In this document: positions 8,205-17,028 of the stretch, in pieces | How the letters are laid out: the number at the start of each line of letters is the position of its first letter | Numbering within the stretch: position 1 is the stretch's first letter | DNA from: CANLBN01 sp050633525 | GTDB lineage: Bacteria > Pseudomonadota > Gammaproteobacteria > Pseudomonadales > Cellvibrionaceae | DNA length: 64,000 nt | NCBI GenBank assembly: GCA_050633525.1 | Contig: JBOEGR010000021.1 | Span: 62,001-126,000 of the forward strand | Reading direction: 5' to 3' | Notes under the pieces: generated by a model | What the model saw: only the letters and a program-made list of their open reading frames with translations | The model's database searches: none | What the model was told of the DNA's origin: nothing | Translations under genes and position numbers: made by a program

Positions 8205-8543
8205 ATGATGAAATTAAACCGAACAATTCCCTTCCTTTTTGCTGTTGGACTAGTATTGAGCTTTAATAGTGGTGTTATGGCAAAAGAGAGTCGGTATCAA
8301 GTGAAGAAGCCGGCAGGCTCTTTAGAAATAAAACGATCCGCTACAAGATCATCACGAGCGTCTTCATCTGCTCGTGCTTTTACTACTCCGAGAGGAGGCG
8401 ATAGTAAATTAATTTCATATTGTTGGACGATAAGTGAATGTAACCAGATGATCTCTGACTGTATTTCTGTAGGAGGTAACTTTAATACTGGCATTACAGA
8501 TATTGATACTGGGGCGACATCAGAAGGTTCATGTCACCTTTAG
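8205..8543 (+). CDS. Small secreted Cys-containing hypothetical protein
   Basis: A 112-residue protein with signal peptide (cleavage probably after GVMA, about residue 27), a Ser/Arg-rich middle, and a C-terminal domain with four Cys within about 45 residues (YCWTISECNQMISDC and the final SCHL), suggesting two disulfides. Two ATG codons are adjacent (8205 and 8208); either may be used. It follows the immunity candidate by 198 bases and ends just before a strong hairpin. I do not recognise the family; it might be an orphan partner of the effector module. Confidence 0.55.
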   Translation: MMKLNRTIPFLFAVGLVLSFNSGVMAKESRYQVKKPAGSLEIKRSATRSSRASSSARAFTTPRGGDSKLISYCWTISECNQMISDCISVGGNFNTGITDIDTGATSEGSCHL

Positions 8544-8562
8544 CGATATTGGCAGAGTGTTA

Positions 8563-8597
8563 AAAGGGAGCTTGTTCTTAAATGGTAAGCTCCCTTT
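8563..8597. terminator. Bidirectional hairpin terminator
   Basis: Perfect 11-bp stem, AAAGGGAGCTT at 8563-8573 pairing with 8587-8597, around a 13-base loop. It lies between two convergent genes (ends 8543 and 8605). The stem is bounded by A on one side and T on the other, so it can serve both directions. Confidence 0.75.
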
Positions 8598-8604
8598 GTG
8601 TTTG

Positions 8605-9807
8605 TTATTCGAAAATAAAGGCTTTTTCCTTCGCCTGTTTTTTAATGGATTGTGTCAGTGCATCACTCATACTTGGTGCGGCGTTGACTTGTTCTTTCTT
8701 TTTCTCGGCCACATAGCTTTCACGTTTTTTACTTAACTTAACGATTTCGGCTTTAATGCGTTGTCGCTCTTTGTTTTTATTCGCCACGTATTCAGCTCGC
8801 TCAGCTTCGGGGAGTTGCTGCATGTCTTTAGGAAGGGCTTTCTTTTCCATTTTGATGAGTTGCTCTTCGCTAACTTTACCTTTGTCCATGGCGTCTACTA
8901 GGTCCCAATCATCATTTTTATAAAAAGAAGATGATTTTGTTTTGGCGCGTTTGGCCAGTAGGCCTACGGAGATTTCGCTATTGGCGCGGTCTTGTTCGTA
9001 TTGGCGCTCAACTTTCACTTTACCGCGCTTGCCGTAAGGCACATAGGTTTTGTTTAATTGGCTATTGAGTTCGGCAATACGTTTATCTTGAGGCGCTTCG
9101 ATATGCACAATTTTACGGTCTGCATTGATGCTCATGTAATCGCCGCCTGCAAGTAAGGCGCCTTGTTGCCAGTTGCCTTGTACACCTTCGTCATAGGCGC
9201 CTGCGTGAATGGTATTGACGAGTATGCCTTTGCTTTTAGCAAGGCGAATGGCTTCACGAAAATGGATAGGTCCTTGGGTAAAAGGTTCGTTGCCGGCAAT
9301 AAAAATGGCTTTAATATCGTTATCGTCTGTGCTCCAGCGTAGGTTATTGGCGGCGGTATTAATGGCAAAGCCACAAAACTCACTGCCACCGTTAGTGGTG
9401 AGTGAAAACAGTGCCTCGGATATGCGATCAAGCTCTTGTGTAAAACCGCTGAGCTTTCTAATAAAGCCAGTGTGTTTTGAGTTGTTGTCGTTACCGTATT
9501 CAAATAGGGCGACTTCTAAGGTGGGGGTAATACCATCTCGTTTGGCAGTGGAGAATTCGTTGACCACTTGCCATAGTTGGTTGCGTGTTTGGTCGATCAG
9601 GCCATCCATGCTATTACTGGTGTCTAATAAAATGGCAAGCTGTATTTTGGGTTGCTTCTTATGATCCTTACCATCCTGATGGTGTGTTCTTTCTATTTGT
9701 GTTTGTGTGGTATGGCCAAAAGGAGATAATAGTGTTGCAAAGGATAAGAGCGCAGCGCTCAATAAAATAGATAATGTCGATCTTGAATGTAAATGATGTG
9801 ATGTCAT
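8605..9807 (-). CDS. Exported von Willebrand factor A domain protein
   Basis: A 400-residue protein with signal peptide and a VWA domain at about residues 50-225. The metal-ion-dependent adhesion site DTSNSMDG is intact, with the later Thr and Asp expected of the fold. The C-terminal 130 residues are highly charged Lys/Glu/Gln sequence, likely helical or coiled coil. I chose the ATG at 9807, five codons inside the longest frame, because GAGGGAG lies 6 bases before it. VWA proteins bind proteins or metals in the envelope; the partner is unknown. It is monocistronic and convergent with the preceding gene. Confidence 0.8.
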   Translation of the reverse strand: MTSHHLHSRSTLSILLSAALLSFATLLSPFGHTTQTQIERTHHQDGKDHKKQPKIQLAILLDTSNSMDGLIDQTRNQLWQVVNEFSTAKRDGITPTLEVALFEYGNDNNSKHTGFIRKLSGFTQELDRISEALFSLTTNGGSEFCGFAINTAANNLRWSTDDNDIKAIFIAGNEPFTQGPIHFREAIRLAKSKGILVNTIHAGAYDEGVQGNWQQGALLAGGDYMSINADRKIVHIEAPQDKRIAELNSQLNKTYVPYGKRGKVKVERQYEQDRANSEISVGLLAKRAKTKSSSFYKNDDWDLVDAMDKGKVSEEQLIKMEKKALPKDMQQLPEAERAEYVANKNKERQRIKAEIVKLSKKRESYVAEKKKEQVNAAPSMSDALTQSIKKQAKEKAFIFE

Positions 9808-9948
9808 GTTTGACTCCCTCAATAATAAAGCAATAAAAAGTAACTTTCGGGAATCAGTGTATCTGTGTGAGGTTGAGGCTTTTAGGCTCAGTATGGTAAA
9901 GAATAGATGTGTGTTTTTACATTTAATTTACAAAGGGGGAATAAAAAA

Positions 9949-9971
9949 AGGGCCGCAAAAAATGCGGCCCT
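9949..9971 (-). terminator. Rho-independent terminator
   Basis: Stem GGGCCGCA at 9950-9957 pairs with 9963-9970, loop of five A/T bases. Read on the minus strand, the hairpin is followed by seven T residues, so it terminates transcription from the small gene that ends at 10089. Confidence 0.85.
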
Positions 9972-10088
9972 ATAAGGTTGCTGCTCTTGGAGGAGCTGCT
10001 CTATGAAAACTTAGGGGGTCTTCAATCTTTCGTGCTTGATATCGCAATTGATATCGAAAGCTGTACCGAAAGTAAACTAAAGTGCTAT

Positions 10089-10280
10089 TTAAGCCGCTTT
10101 AGGGTTTTGGAATAGAGACGCTACGTAGTCTATTCCAGACTTAATCGATTCACTCGCCTTAACGCCATATTCGCGAATGGCTTCGCTGCGTAAGCTGTGT
10201 GCCTTATTAATATAGTAGTTGACGTCAATTTCGCCACTATCATTTAAAATATAATTTACTTCGTTGTTTGATACTTTCAT
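10089..10280 (-). CDS. Small protein, RSP_7527-like
   Basis: A 63-residue soluble protein with no signal or membrane helix. The central segment VNYYINKAHSLRSEAIREY resembles small proteins annotated as RSP_7527 family, which share a YYIxxAxxLRSEA pattern; this is from memory. AGAGGC lies 9 bases before the ATG, and a strong terminator lies 118 bases after the stop, so it is probably a real, separately transcribed gene. It is divergent from a GcvA-like LysR regulator, which may control it. The same layout recurs at 53-54 kb with a DUF1127 protein. Confidence 0.7.
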   Translation of the reverse strand: MKVSNNEVNYILNDSGEIDVNYYINKAHSLRSEAIREYGVKASESIKSGIDYVASLFQNPKAA

Positions 10281-10431
10281 TGCTCTTGCCTCTTAGCCTG
10301 TCTAGGCTGGTGATTTGGGTGCGGTGTAGTTGTTACCGCTTGATAGTTATGATAGGGATTCTCTCTTGTTTAAACAAACGATGCTTTTTCATGCTATAGT
10401 TGAAATAATCTAATCTATAGGCGAGTCCCTC

Positions 10432-11337
10432 ATTAATCGTTTACCCCCTCTCAACGCTCTCAAGAGCTTTGCTGCTGCCGCTCGGCATGGCAGTTTTCAG
10501 TCTGCTGCGGCTGAGTTATTTGTCACGCCATCGGCTATTAGTCACCAGATCAAGTCCTTGGAGGCCTTCTTGGGCTTGGAGTTGTTTATCCGCCAGCCTC
10601 GGAAAATCACGCTGACCCATGCGGGTAAGGATTATTATCGCTCGGTTCAGAAGGCTTTATATGAGATCGACCGATCGACCCAAAAGCTGATATCCACCCA
10701 TCAAACTGGCGATTTACATCTCAGTGTGGCTCCAGCGTTTTTAACCCGTTGGTTATTGCCTCGAATCAGTAGTTTTTATGAGGCTCAGCCCGATGTTCAA
10801 ATCGAATTTTCTGCGGCGAATGGTTTGATTGATTTTGACCGTGATGAAACGGATATGGCGGTGTATTTTGGTAAGGGGGATTGGCCAGGTATTGAGATCC
10901 AGCTCTTAAGGCACTATCAGCAGCGAGCGGTATGTAACCCAAGCCATTTACAGGGAGGAACCGTTGAGTCGCCTGAAGATGTTCTTAAGTACACTTTGCT
11001 CCACGTTAAAAAGCGGGCAGAAGAATGGGGCAATTGGTTCCGGCAAGTGGGTGTTGATTATAAGCAATCGAAGCAAGGGATGTATTTTTCTAGCGGGTCG
11101 TTGACTACCTCGGCCGCTATTAGCGGCTTAGGCTTTGCTTTGGCAGATGTTGGCTTTGTGAGTGAGGAAATCGCCTCTGGCAAGTTGATTGTGCCAGTAG
11201 AAGAATACCTGCGTACTGATAAGTCTTTTTATTTGGTTTATCAAAAAAATCGAGCAATGACGTATTCAATGAAGGCGTTTCAGAGCTGGCTAACCGAAGA
11301 AATGGCGAAGGATGGTATGTCGCCAACGCTATCGTAA
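10432..11337 (+). CDS. LysR-family regulator (GcvA-like), apparent ATT start
   Basis: DNA-binding regulator, 301 residues when read from ATT at 10432. The helix-turn-helix (SFQSAAAELFVTPSAISHQ) lies at about residues 18-40 and the substrate-binding domain at about 90-295. GcvA-type proteins begin MxRLPPLNALRAFEAAARH; here xNRLPPLNALKSFAAAARH starts exactly at ATT, with AGGCGAG 6 bases upstream and an in-frame stop seven codons before it. No ATG, GTG or TTG exists between that stop and the HTH. The first later canonical-type start is a TTG at 10558, inside the HTH domain, which would destroy it. It is divergent from the small gene ending at 10089. Confidence 0.85.
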   Translation: MNRLPPLNALKSFAAAARHGSFQSAAAELFVTPSAISHQIKSLEAFLGLELFIRQPRKITLTHAGKDYYRSVQKALYEIDRSTQKLISTHQTGDLHLSVAPAFLTRWLLPRISSFYEAQPDVQIEFSAANGLIDFDRDETDMAVYFGKGDWPGIEIQLLRHYQQRAVCNPSHLQGGTVESPEDVLKYTLLHVKKRAEEWGNWFRQVGVDYKQSKQGMYFSSGSLTTSAAISGLGFALADVGFVSEEIASGKLIVPVEEYLRTDKSFYLVYQKNRAMTYSMKAFQSWLTEEMAKDGMSPTLS

Positions 11338-11375
11338 TGAGTTCCTGCGATAGTTCATTCGGTCTTTCAACTTTA

Positions 11376-12440
11376 TTAGCGTTTGTATTTCATCAGTTCT
11401 TTCATGTTACTTTCTAAGAGATCGTCAATTTTTTGCTGGATACTATTATTACCGCAGCCTTCAACGCTTGTGAGTGCACGATTAAAGTCGGGCAGTTGAT
11501 AAAGAAAAGCCGCTATAGCGTCAACGTTGGGTGACAGACACTCCTTACCTAAACCCTGTTTATTGAGCATGTAAGCATTGAGGTGTTGTTCGAATTGGCC
11601 AGCCATGGGGAAGGCAAGGTAGGGCTTTTTTAGATATAACGATTCGCTAATTAAGGTAAAGCCCGCTGTTGCCATAACGGCTTTTGCTGATGATAAATCG
11701 GCTAAAAAACCGTCTTGGCTAAAGGTTTTAAAATGGAGATTGCCTTCACATTTTTCTTGGTTATAGCCGTAAATATAAAATGTTTCTCGTGTGAACGATT
11801 TGAGTGTGTCGAGTAGAGAGTCAAACCCAGAGGTAGCATAAACAAGAATGTGATCATCAATGGTGGATTCTAGAGTCACTACTTCCGGTCTAAGCAAGGG
11901 CGGAAATACAGCACTGTGTGCATTTTTTAATTGGCCAAAGTGAAATGAAGTAATTAATGAGTACCACGGTTTCGGAACCATCGCTTTGATGATGGTCTCT
12001 GTTAGTAATGCTTCTTTTTTTAAATTATCGGGGTAACTGTACTCCATGTAGCGCATACGATGTTGGTTATCCAAACTGATCAAAGGTAAATTATAATGGT
12101 TGGCTAGGTAGGCTGTGCAGGGTTCGAAATCAGTAAAAACACAGTCAGGCTGAAACTCTTTAAATAAAGCCCTAAGCCGATTGAAGGCCCGAGTCCCATC
12201 GGGCAGTTTCCCGATATTGTCGGTTAAGGTCTTTAGCATCGATACTTTATTATCTTTGCTGGCAATGGATAAGCCTACGATCTCTATGGTATCAAATTGC
12301 TGATGTAGATTTTTATATCCACGGTCATAAGATACGATTTTTAGTTCGTGGCCCTTATTTATTAAGTGTTGGCCTATTAGTTTTGCTCTTGATGAATGGC
12401 CTGATCCTTCTCCAGAAACCCCATAAATTATTTTTGCCAT
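11376..12440 (-). CDS. MJ1255/VC2487-family glycosyltransferase
   Basis: A 354-residue GT-B type glycosyltransferase. The N-terminal motif IIYGVSGEGSGHSSRA matches the glycine-rich loop of this family, and the C-terminal half carries GFTLISESLYLKKPYLAFP, the expected nucleotide-sugar binding region. The acceptor is unknown; relatives are linked to surface glycan or glycolipid assembly. It starts five bases downstream of the response regulator gene and is the last gene of a three-gene minus-strand operon, so its expression is probably tied to that signalling system. Confidence 0.8.
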   Translation of the reverse strand: MAKIIYGVSGEGSGHSSRAKLIGQHLINKGHELKIVSYDRGYKNLHQQFDTIEIVGLSIASKDNKVSMLKTLTDNIGKLPDGTRAFNRLRALFKEFQPDCVFTDFEPCTAYLANHYNLPLISLDNQHRMRYMEYSYPDNLKKEALLTETIIKAMVPKPWYSLITSFHFGQLKNAHSAVFPPLLRPEVVTLESTIDDHILVYATSGFDSLLDTLKSFTRETFYIYGYNQEKCEGNLHFKTFSQDGFLADLSSAKAVMATAGFTLISESLYLKKPYLAFPMAGQFEQHLNAYMLNKQGLGKECLSPNVDAIAAFLYQLPDFNRALTSVEGCGNNSIQQKIDDLLESNMKELMKYKR

Positions 12441-12445
12441 TGTAA

Positions 12446-13357
12446 TTAAATTCCCGCCAAACTGTGTATTGCAATTGAGGCAGCAGCGGTTCTATTTTCT
12501 ACATTTAGTTTTTTAAATATTTGTTCTAAATGTTTGTTCACTGTTCGTGGGCTCATATCTAATATTTCTCCAATTTCTTTATTGGTTTTTCCTTGGCCGA
12601 TCCAATACAGTACATCTGATTCCCGTTCGGTAATGTCCAATGCGGCGCGCAATTTTTCTGCTCCGCTGGGCCCTTTTAAATCGATCAGTTTAAATAAAAT
12701 CTCATCGTCACTTTTTCGGTCAATCAATTTAATTTTAAGGGGAGTGTTGATGTTTTCTAGAGTGTAATGTTGGCCGGTCAAGGGGTCGTGGCTTAGCCAG
12801 TGTTTGAGTTGTTTGGGTAATTCTTGTGTTTGCCAGTGCTCATCGAGTTCTGCTTGCTCAAATAAAGACTGGGTTAAGGGGGTGGCCCATTTAATTAAGC
12901 CCTGAGCGCTGGTAGCGAATAACTGCTGGCCAGTTGTGTCTAAAGCTGTTTGTGCGCTTTGGGCTAGCCTTGCGTTATGTAAGTGTACTTTCATGCGCGC
13001 AATGAGTTCATTGGGCTTAATTGGTTTGCTAAGGTAATCTACCCCGCCAGCCTCTAAACCTTTAACAATACTGTCGCTGTCGCTCAGGCCAGTCATAAAA
13101 ATAACGGGGACTTTTTCTAGCTGCTTATTTTTTTTGATATGGCGGCAGGTTTCAAAGCCATCCATATTGGGCATGATGGCATCCAGTAAGATAATGTCCG
13201 GTGTAATTTTTTCTGCAATGGTTAAGGCTTGCTTTCCTTCTAGGGCAATTAATACGGTGTAACCCACTTGTTCGAGTGATTCGTTTAACATGCCGAGTGT
13301 TTCGGGTGAGTCATCCACAACAAGAACGATGCCGCTGTTGGTGTCTATATTATTCAT
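12446..13357 (-). CDS. Response regulator with LuxR-type HTH
   Basis: A 303-residue regulator. Receiver domain at residues 9-125 with Asp59 in ILLDAIMPNMDG and Lys in DYLSKPIKPNEL; a middle segment of about 90 residues (130-225) of unknown fold; and a LuxR/NarL HTH at residues 235-300 (ESDVLYWIGQGKTNKEIGEILDM is the recognition region). It lies 16 bases downstream of the transporter-kinase gene, its likely phosphodonor, and 5 bases before the glycosyltransferase. Targets may include the operon itself, but no operator is visible. Confidence 0.9.
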   Translation of the reverse strand: MNNIDTNSGIVLVVDDSPETLGMLNESLEQVGYTVLIALEGKQALTIAEKITPDIILLDAIMPNMDGFETCRHIKKNKQLEKVPVIFMTGLSDSDSIVKGLEAGGVDYLSKPIKPNELIARMKVHLHNARLAQSAQTALDTTGQQLFATSAQGLIKWATPLTQSLFEQAELDEHWQTQELPKQLKHWLSHDPLTGQHYTLENINTPLKIKLIDRKSDDEILFKLIDLKGPSGAEKLRAALDITERESDVLYWIGQGKTNKEIGEILDMSPRTVNKHLEQIFKKLNVENRTAAASIAIHSLAGI

Positions 13358-13373
13358 TATTTAGACCTAATGA

Positions 13374-16300
13374 TTAAGATGCCGTGTTAATACTTGAACT
13401 TAGTAAATAACTAATTTTATCAAAACGCACTTGCTTAGCTAACTGATATAAATGTTGCACTAGTTCTGAATCGAGTATATTTTCGTTATCTGCTTTTGTC
13501 AGTTGTTCATAAAAACCTTTTGCATAGCCAATTTCGGCATAATTCAATAGTTGTTTAACATAATCGTGTTGAGGAATAGTCCATTTTTTTTCGATTATGG
13601 TTATTTTTTCTTTATTGGCTCGCTCTTTATAGCTCCATTCAATATCTAATAAAATGCCGATTTTATCTAATAGTGCCTGTACCTTAATCGGTTTTACCAT
13701 GTAAAAGTTATGGTGCGAGTTGGGGTCGCCGATAGTGTGGTGTTCTTGAGCGTCCGCCGATATCATGATGATAGGTTCTGTGACCTCTCGTCTGCGTAGT
13801 AGCTCGGCTAATTTGAGGCCATTGATGTCGGGCATGGATACATCGAGAAGGTACAAGTCGGGCCTTTTTTCTTCTACTAGCCTCAAGCAGCTTTGAGCAT
13901 CTTCTACTTCAACTACATTGAAGCCGATAGGGGATAATAGGTCTCGGATTAGACCTCGATGACTCGCTTGGTCATCGACTACAAAAATAGTTCGTTTGTC
14001 ACCAAGGTAACCTACGATGGGCTCATTGATCTGCTGGGTAATAACGGGTGAGTCAATACGAGAAAGCATGAGTGATACGGTAAAGCAACTGCCTTGGTTG
14101 AGTGCACTGGTTACTTTTACTTCCCCGCCCATAATGTCGGTTAGTAGATGGACAATGGTCAGTCCAAGGCCTGTGCCTGGGATGCTGGTTGCTGCCTCGT
14201 CAATCCTTTCGAAAGGATGAAATATTTTTTCTAAATTTTCTGATTTGATACCAATGCCAGAATCCCTAACGGTAAACTCGGCGACTTGGTTTTTATATTG
14301 TAATGAAAATTCTACTTGCCCTTCGTGAGTAAATTTAATGGCATTAGACAAAAGATTGATTAATATTTGACGAACACGTTTTTCATCTGCTGCAACATAT
14401 TTAGGAAATTTTTCGGGGCAATTAAAAATAAAATGAATATTTTTATTCTCGGCTTGGGGCCTAAACATTAATTCTAATTGCGCCATTAGTTCATGAAAAT
14501 CCATTTCATCGCGGCGTATTTCAAGTTTGCCTGCTTCGATTTTGGAGACATCTAATAAGCCTTCAATTAAATCAGCTAGGTAATCACCACTGCGTTGAAT
14601 AACATTGATGGACTCGCGCCGTTTAGCTGGAATGGACTCGTCCTGACCGAGCAGTTGAGCATAGCCTAGTATGGTTTGTAGTGGCGAACGTAGTTCGTGA
14701 CTAATGCCAGATAAATAACGGCTCTTGGCTTGGTTGGCTGCTTCCGCTTGTTCCATGGCAGATTGTAGAGCTTGATCTGTTTGAGTGTGTGCGCTAATTT
14801 CATCCATTAAGCGGGATGTTTGTATTTGTGACTCTTCTTGAGCTACCACGCGACTCTCGTGTGCTAATAAAAATAACCACGATAATACCCCAGAAATAAT
14901 GAGTAAAATGAAAAATAATATCCAGAGTGCATCGGCGACTATTTTTAATGTTGCTGGATTGTTCGATGGTATCTGATAATAAATAAGAGAGAGCAATCCA
15001 GCGTTCAGTAGACTAATACAAAAAACAATACCGAGAAAATAAGCCAGTCTTGAATGAATCGCATTGACTATTTTTTTGGGTAGAAATAAATTAAAAAAAT
15101 CGAAAATTTGTTTTGAAAATCGAGAATCCGTTTTGCAAGAATCCAAACAGCGTGCATCTAATGAACAGCACAATGAACAAATGTTGCCTTGATAAGCGGG
15201 GCAATAACTCATGTCTTCGGGTTCGTAGTGATTTTCGCAAATACAGCATTCATAATCTTCTTGTTTTAGACTAATGTTGTCAGATGAGCGTGCCAGATAA
15301 TAACGGCCTTGTGTCATCCACGCGATGAGCGGTGCTGTAATAAAAGTAACGCCAAGTGTAATAAAGTGGGTCAGTGCTTTTGCTGTTTCTCCGAATATCC
15401 CTAAGTAGGAGAGCATGCCAATAATAGATGCAATTAATAGTGAGCCAATACCAACAGGGTTAATATCGTAAAGGTGGGCGCGCTTAAATTCGATACCTTC
15501 AGGCGCTAATTTTAAATAGCGATTAATGGTTAAGTCAGTAGCAATAGTGCCCAGCCAGCTGACGGCGACAATTGCAAATATACCTAAGATACTTTCCAAT
15601 GCGCGATAGATACCAAGTTCCATTAATAACAGGGCAATGGCAACATTAAAAATTAACCAAACTACTCTGCCTGGATGACTGTGCGTTAAACGCGAAAAAA
15701 AGTTAGACCATGCTAAAGAGCCTGCATAAGCATTGGTGACATTAATTTTTAGTTGGCAGGTGATCACCATGATTCCTGCCAACACAAGAGAAACAGTAGG
15801 GGAGTGAGTTAAATAATCAAACACCATTTGATACATATAAGTAGGATCAGCAGATCGAACAACCGATAACCCGCTATTAAATGCAAGATAAGCTAAAAAA
15901 GAGCCCAGCAATAATTTCACAATGCCTATTAGTATCCAGCCGGGACCAGCTAAGATCATGGATGTCCACCATTTAAGGGGCGATATTTTTTCTTTGGGAG
16001 GAAGGAAGCGAAGGTAATCAACTTGCTCGCCTATTTGCGCCATTAAAGCAAACAAGATGGATGCTGCTGCGCCAAATAAAATAATATTAAATTGATTGCT
16101 TGCATCTGTGCTGTCAGCAATCTCTACTGCATAGGCACCGCCAAACTCTTTCCATTGTTGTATCGATTGTGCTTCGAAATACACAATGGTCGCAATAGCA
16201 ACAATTTGTAAGCTTAGCCAAATAGGTTGAGTGGCAATTTGGAACCGACTAATAAACGTAATGCCATGGGTAACAATAGGAATAACCAATAAGGCACTAA

Positions 16301-16763
16301 TGATATAGCCTAGGTAAAGCGGGATAGAAAATAGTGCGTTTAATGCAGATGCTAAAATGGCGGCTTCGATAGCAAAAAAGATAAAGGTAAACGAAGCATA
16401 AATAAGGGAGGTTAAAGTAGAGCCGAGATAACCAAAGCCAGCTCCGCGGGTTAATAGATCAATATCAACGCCGTAGCGAGAAGCATAATAACAAATAGGC
16501 AGGCCAGTAATAAAAATAATAAAGCTAACAACCAGTATCGCAACGAGGCTATTGGTAAAGCCATAACTCAGTGTCATTGCGCCGCCAATGGCTTCTAATG
16601 CTAAAAAGGCAGTTGCGCCTAAGGCGGTCATCGCAACCTTGTTTGCGCTCCAGTAGCGAGACTTTTTTGCAGTAAAGCGCAGTGCGTAATCTTCGAGGGT
16701 TTGGTTTGCTACCCATTGGTTGTAGCGGCGTCTGACACGGAAGATTTGTTGGTTGGCTGGCAT
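13374..16763 (-). CDS. NCS1 transporter-hybrid histidine kinase fusion
   Basis: A 1129-residue fusion. Residues about 20-490 form a 12-helix nucleobase/cation symporter-1 (purine-cytosine permease type) module. Residues 505-543 hold a cluster of nine Cys (CCICENHYEPEDMSYC, then CSLCC and further Cys), resembling a Zn or redox site. Two helices at about 565-640 follow, then HisKA with His689 in GISHELRSPLQ, an ATPase domain, and a receiver domain with Asp974 in YLLDVSMPDING. The C-terminal 90 residues are unassigned. The design is comparable to CbrA, where a transporter is fused to a kinase. It probably reports on a purine, pyrimidine, hydantoin or similar substrate; the ligand is not known. 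Confidence 0.88.
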   Translation of the reverse strand: MPANQQIFRVRRRYNQWVANQTLEDYALRFTAKKSRYWSANKVAMTALGATAFLALEAIGGAMTLSYGFTNSLVAILVVSFIIFITGLPICYYASRYGVDIDLLTRGAGFGYLGSTLTSLIYASFTFIFFAIEAAILASALNALFSIPLYLGYIISALLVIPIVTHGITFISRFQIATQPIWLSLQIVAIATIVYFEAQSIQQWKEFGGAYAVEIADSTDASNQFNIILFGAAASILFALMAQIGEQVDYLRFLPPKEKISPLKWWTSMILAGPGWILIGIVKLLLGSFLAYLAFNSGLSVVRSADPTYMYQMVFDYLTHSPTVSLVLAGIMVITCQLKINVTNAYAGSLAWSNFFSRLTHSHPGRVVWLIFNVAIALLLMELGIYRALESILGIFAIVAVSWLGTIATDLTINRYLKLAPEGIEFKRAHLYDINPVGIGSLLIASIIGMLSYLGIFGETAKALTHFITLGVTFITAPLIAWMTQGRYYLARSSDNISLKQEDYECCICENHYEPEDMSYCPAYQGNICSLCCSLDARCLDSCKTDSRFSKQIFDFFNLFLPKKIVNAIHSRLAYFLGIVFCISLLNAGLLSLIYYQIPSNNPATLKIVADALWILFFILLIISGVLSWLFLLAHESRVVAQEESQIQTSRLMDEISAHTQTDQALQSAMEQAEAANQAKSRYLSGISHELRSPLQTILGYAQLLGQDESIPAKRRESINVIQRSGDYLADLIEGLLDVSKIEAGKLEIRRDEMDFHELMAQLELMFRPQAENKNIHFIFNCPEKFPKYVAADEKRVRQILINLLSNAIKFTHEGQVEFSLQYKNQVAEFTVRDSGIGIKSENLEKIFHPFERIDEAATSIPGTGLGLTIVHLLTDIMGGEVKVTSALNQGSCFTVSLMLSRIDSPVITQQINEPIVGYLGDKRTIFVVDDQASHRGLIRDLLSPIGFNVVEVEDAQSCLRLVEEKRPDLYLLDVSMPDINGLKLAELLRRREVTEPIIMISADAQEHHTIGDPNSHHNFYMVKPIKVQALLDKIGILLDIEWSYKERANKEKITIIEKKWTIPQHDYVKQLLNYAEIGYAKGFYEQLTKADNENILDSELVQHLYQLAKQVRFDKISYLLSSSINTAS

Positions 16764-17028
16764 GACTATTCTCGATACTGCTCTTTATGATTGCCTATAG
16801 ATAAAATCTCGGCTTATTGTCATTCCGATCTTTTAAAAAAATTTATTATTCAGAATTGGTCTTATAAAAAGGAAACCTTTACCCTATTTTAACTGTATTA
16901 ATAAGTGTGGAGATTACTGCGTGATGAATGCACCATTAGAGGGCTATCATCATTGGCTTGTTCATTTCTTATCACCCGCCAATCGTAATCGTCTAAACGT
17001 TATCACCCTTTAATAGTGGGAGCTCCTT

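Noticed and set aside
8605..9807. VWA protein as part of a MoxR/VWA chaperone or defence system
   Set aside because: No MoxR ATPase, toxin or phosphatase gene lies nearby, and the protein is exported.
16921..17013. Possible 29-30 residue leader peptide before the membrane protein gene
   Set aside because: A GGAG is present 8 bases before GTG 16921, but the peptide has no recognisable feature and the frame is short enough to be chance.
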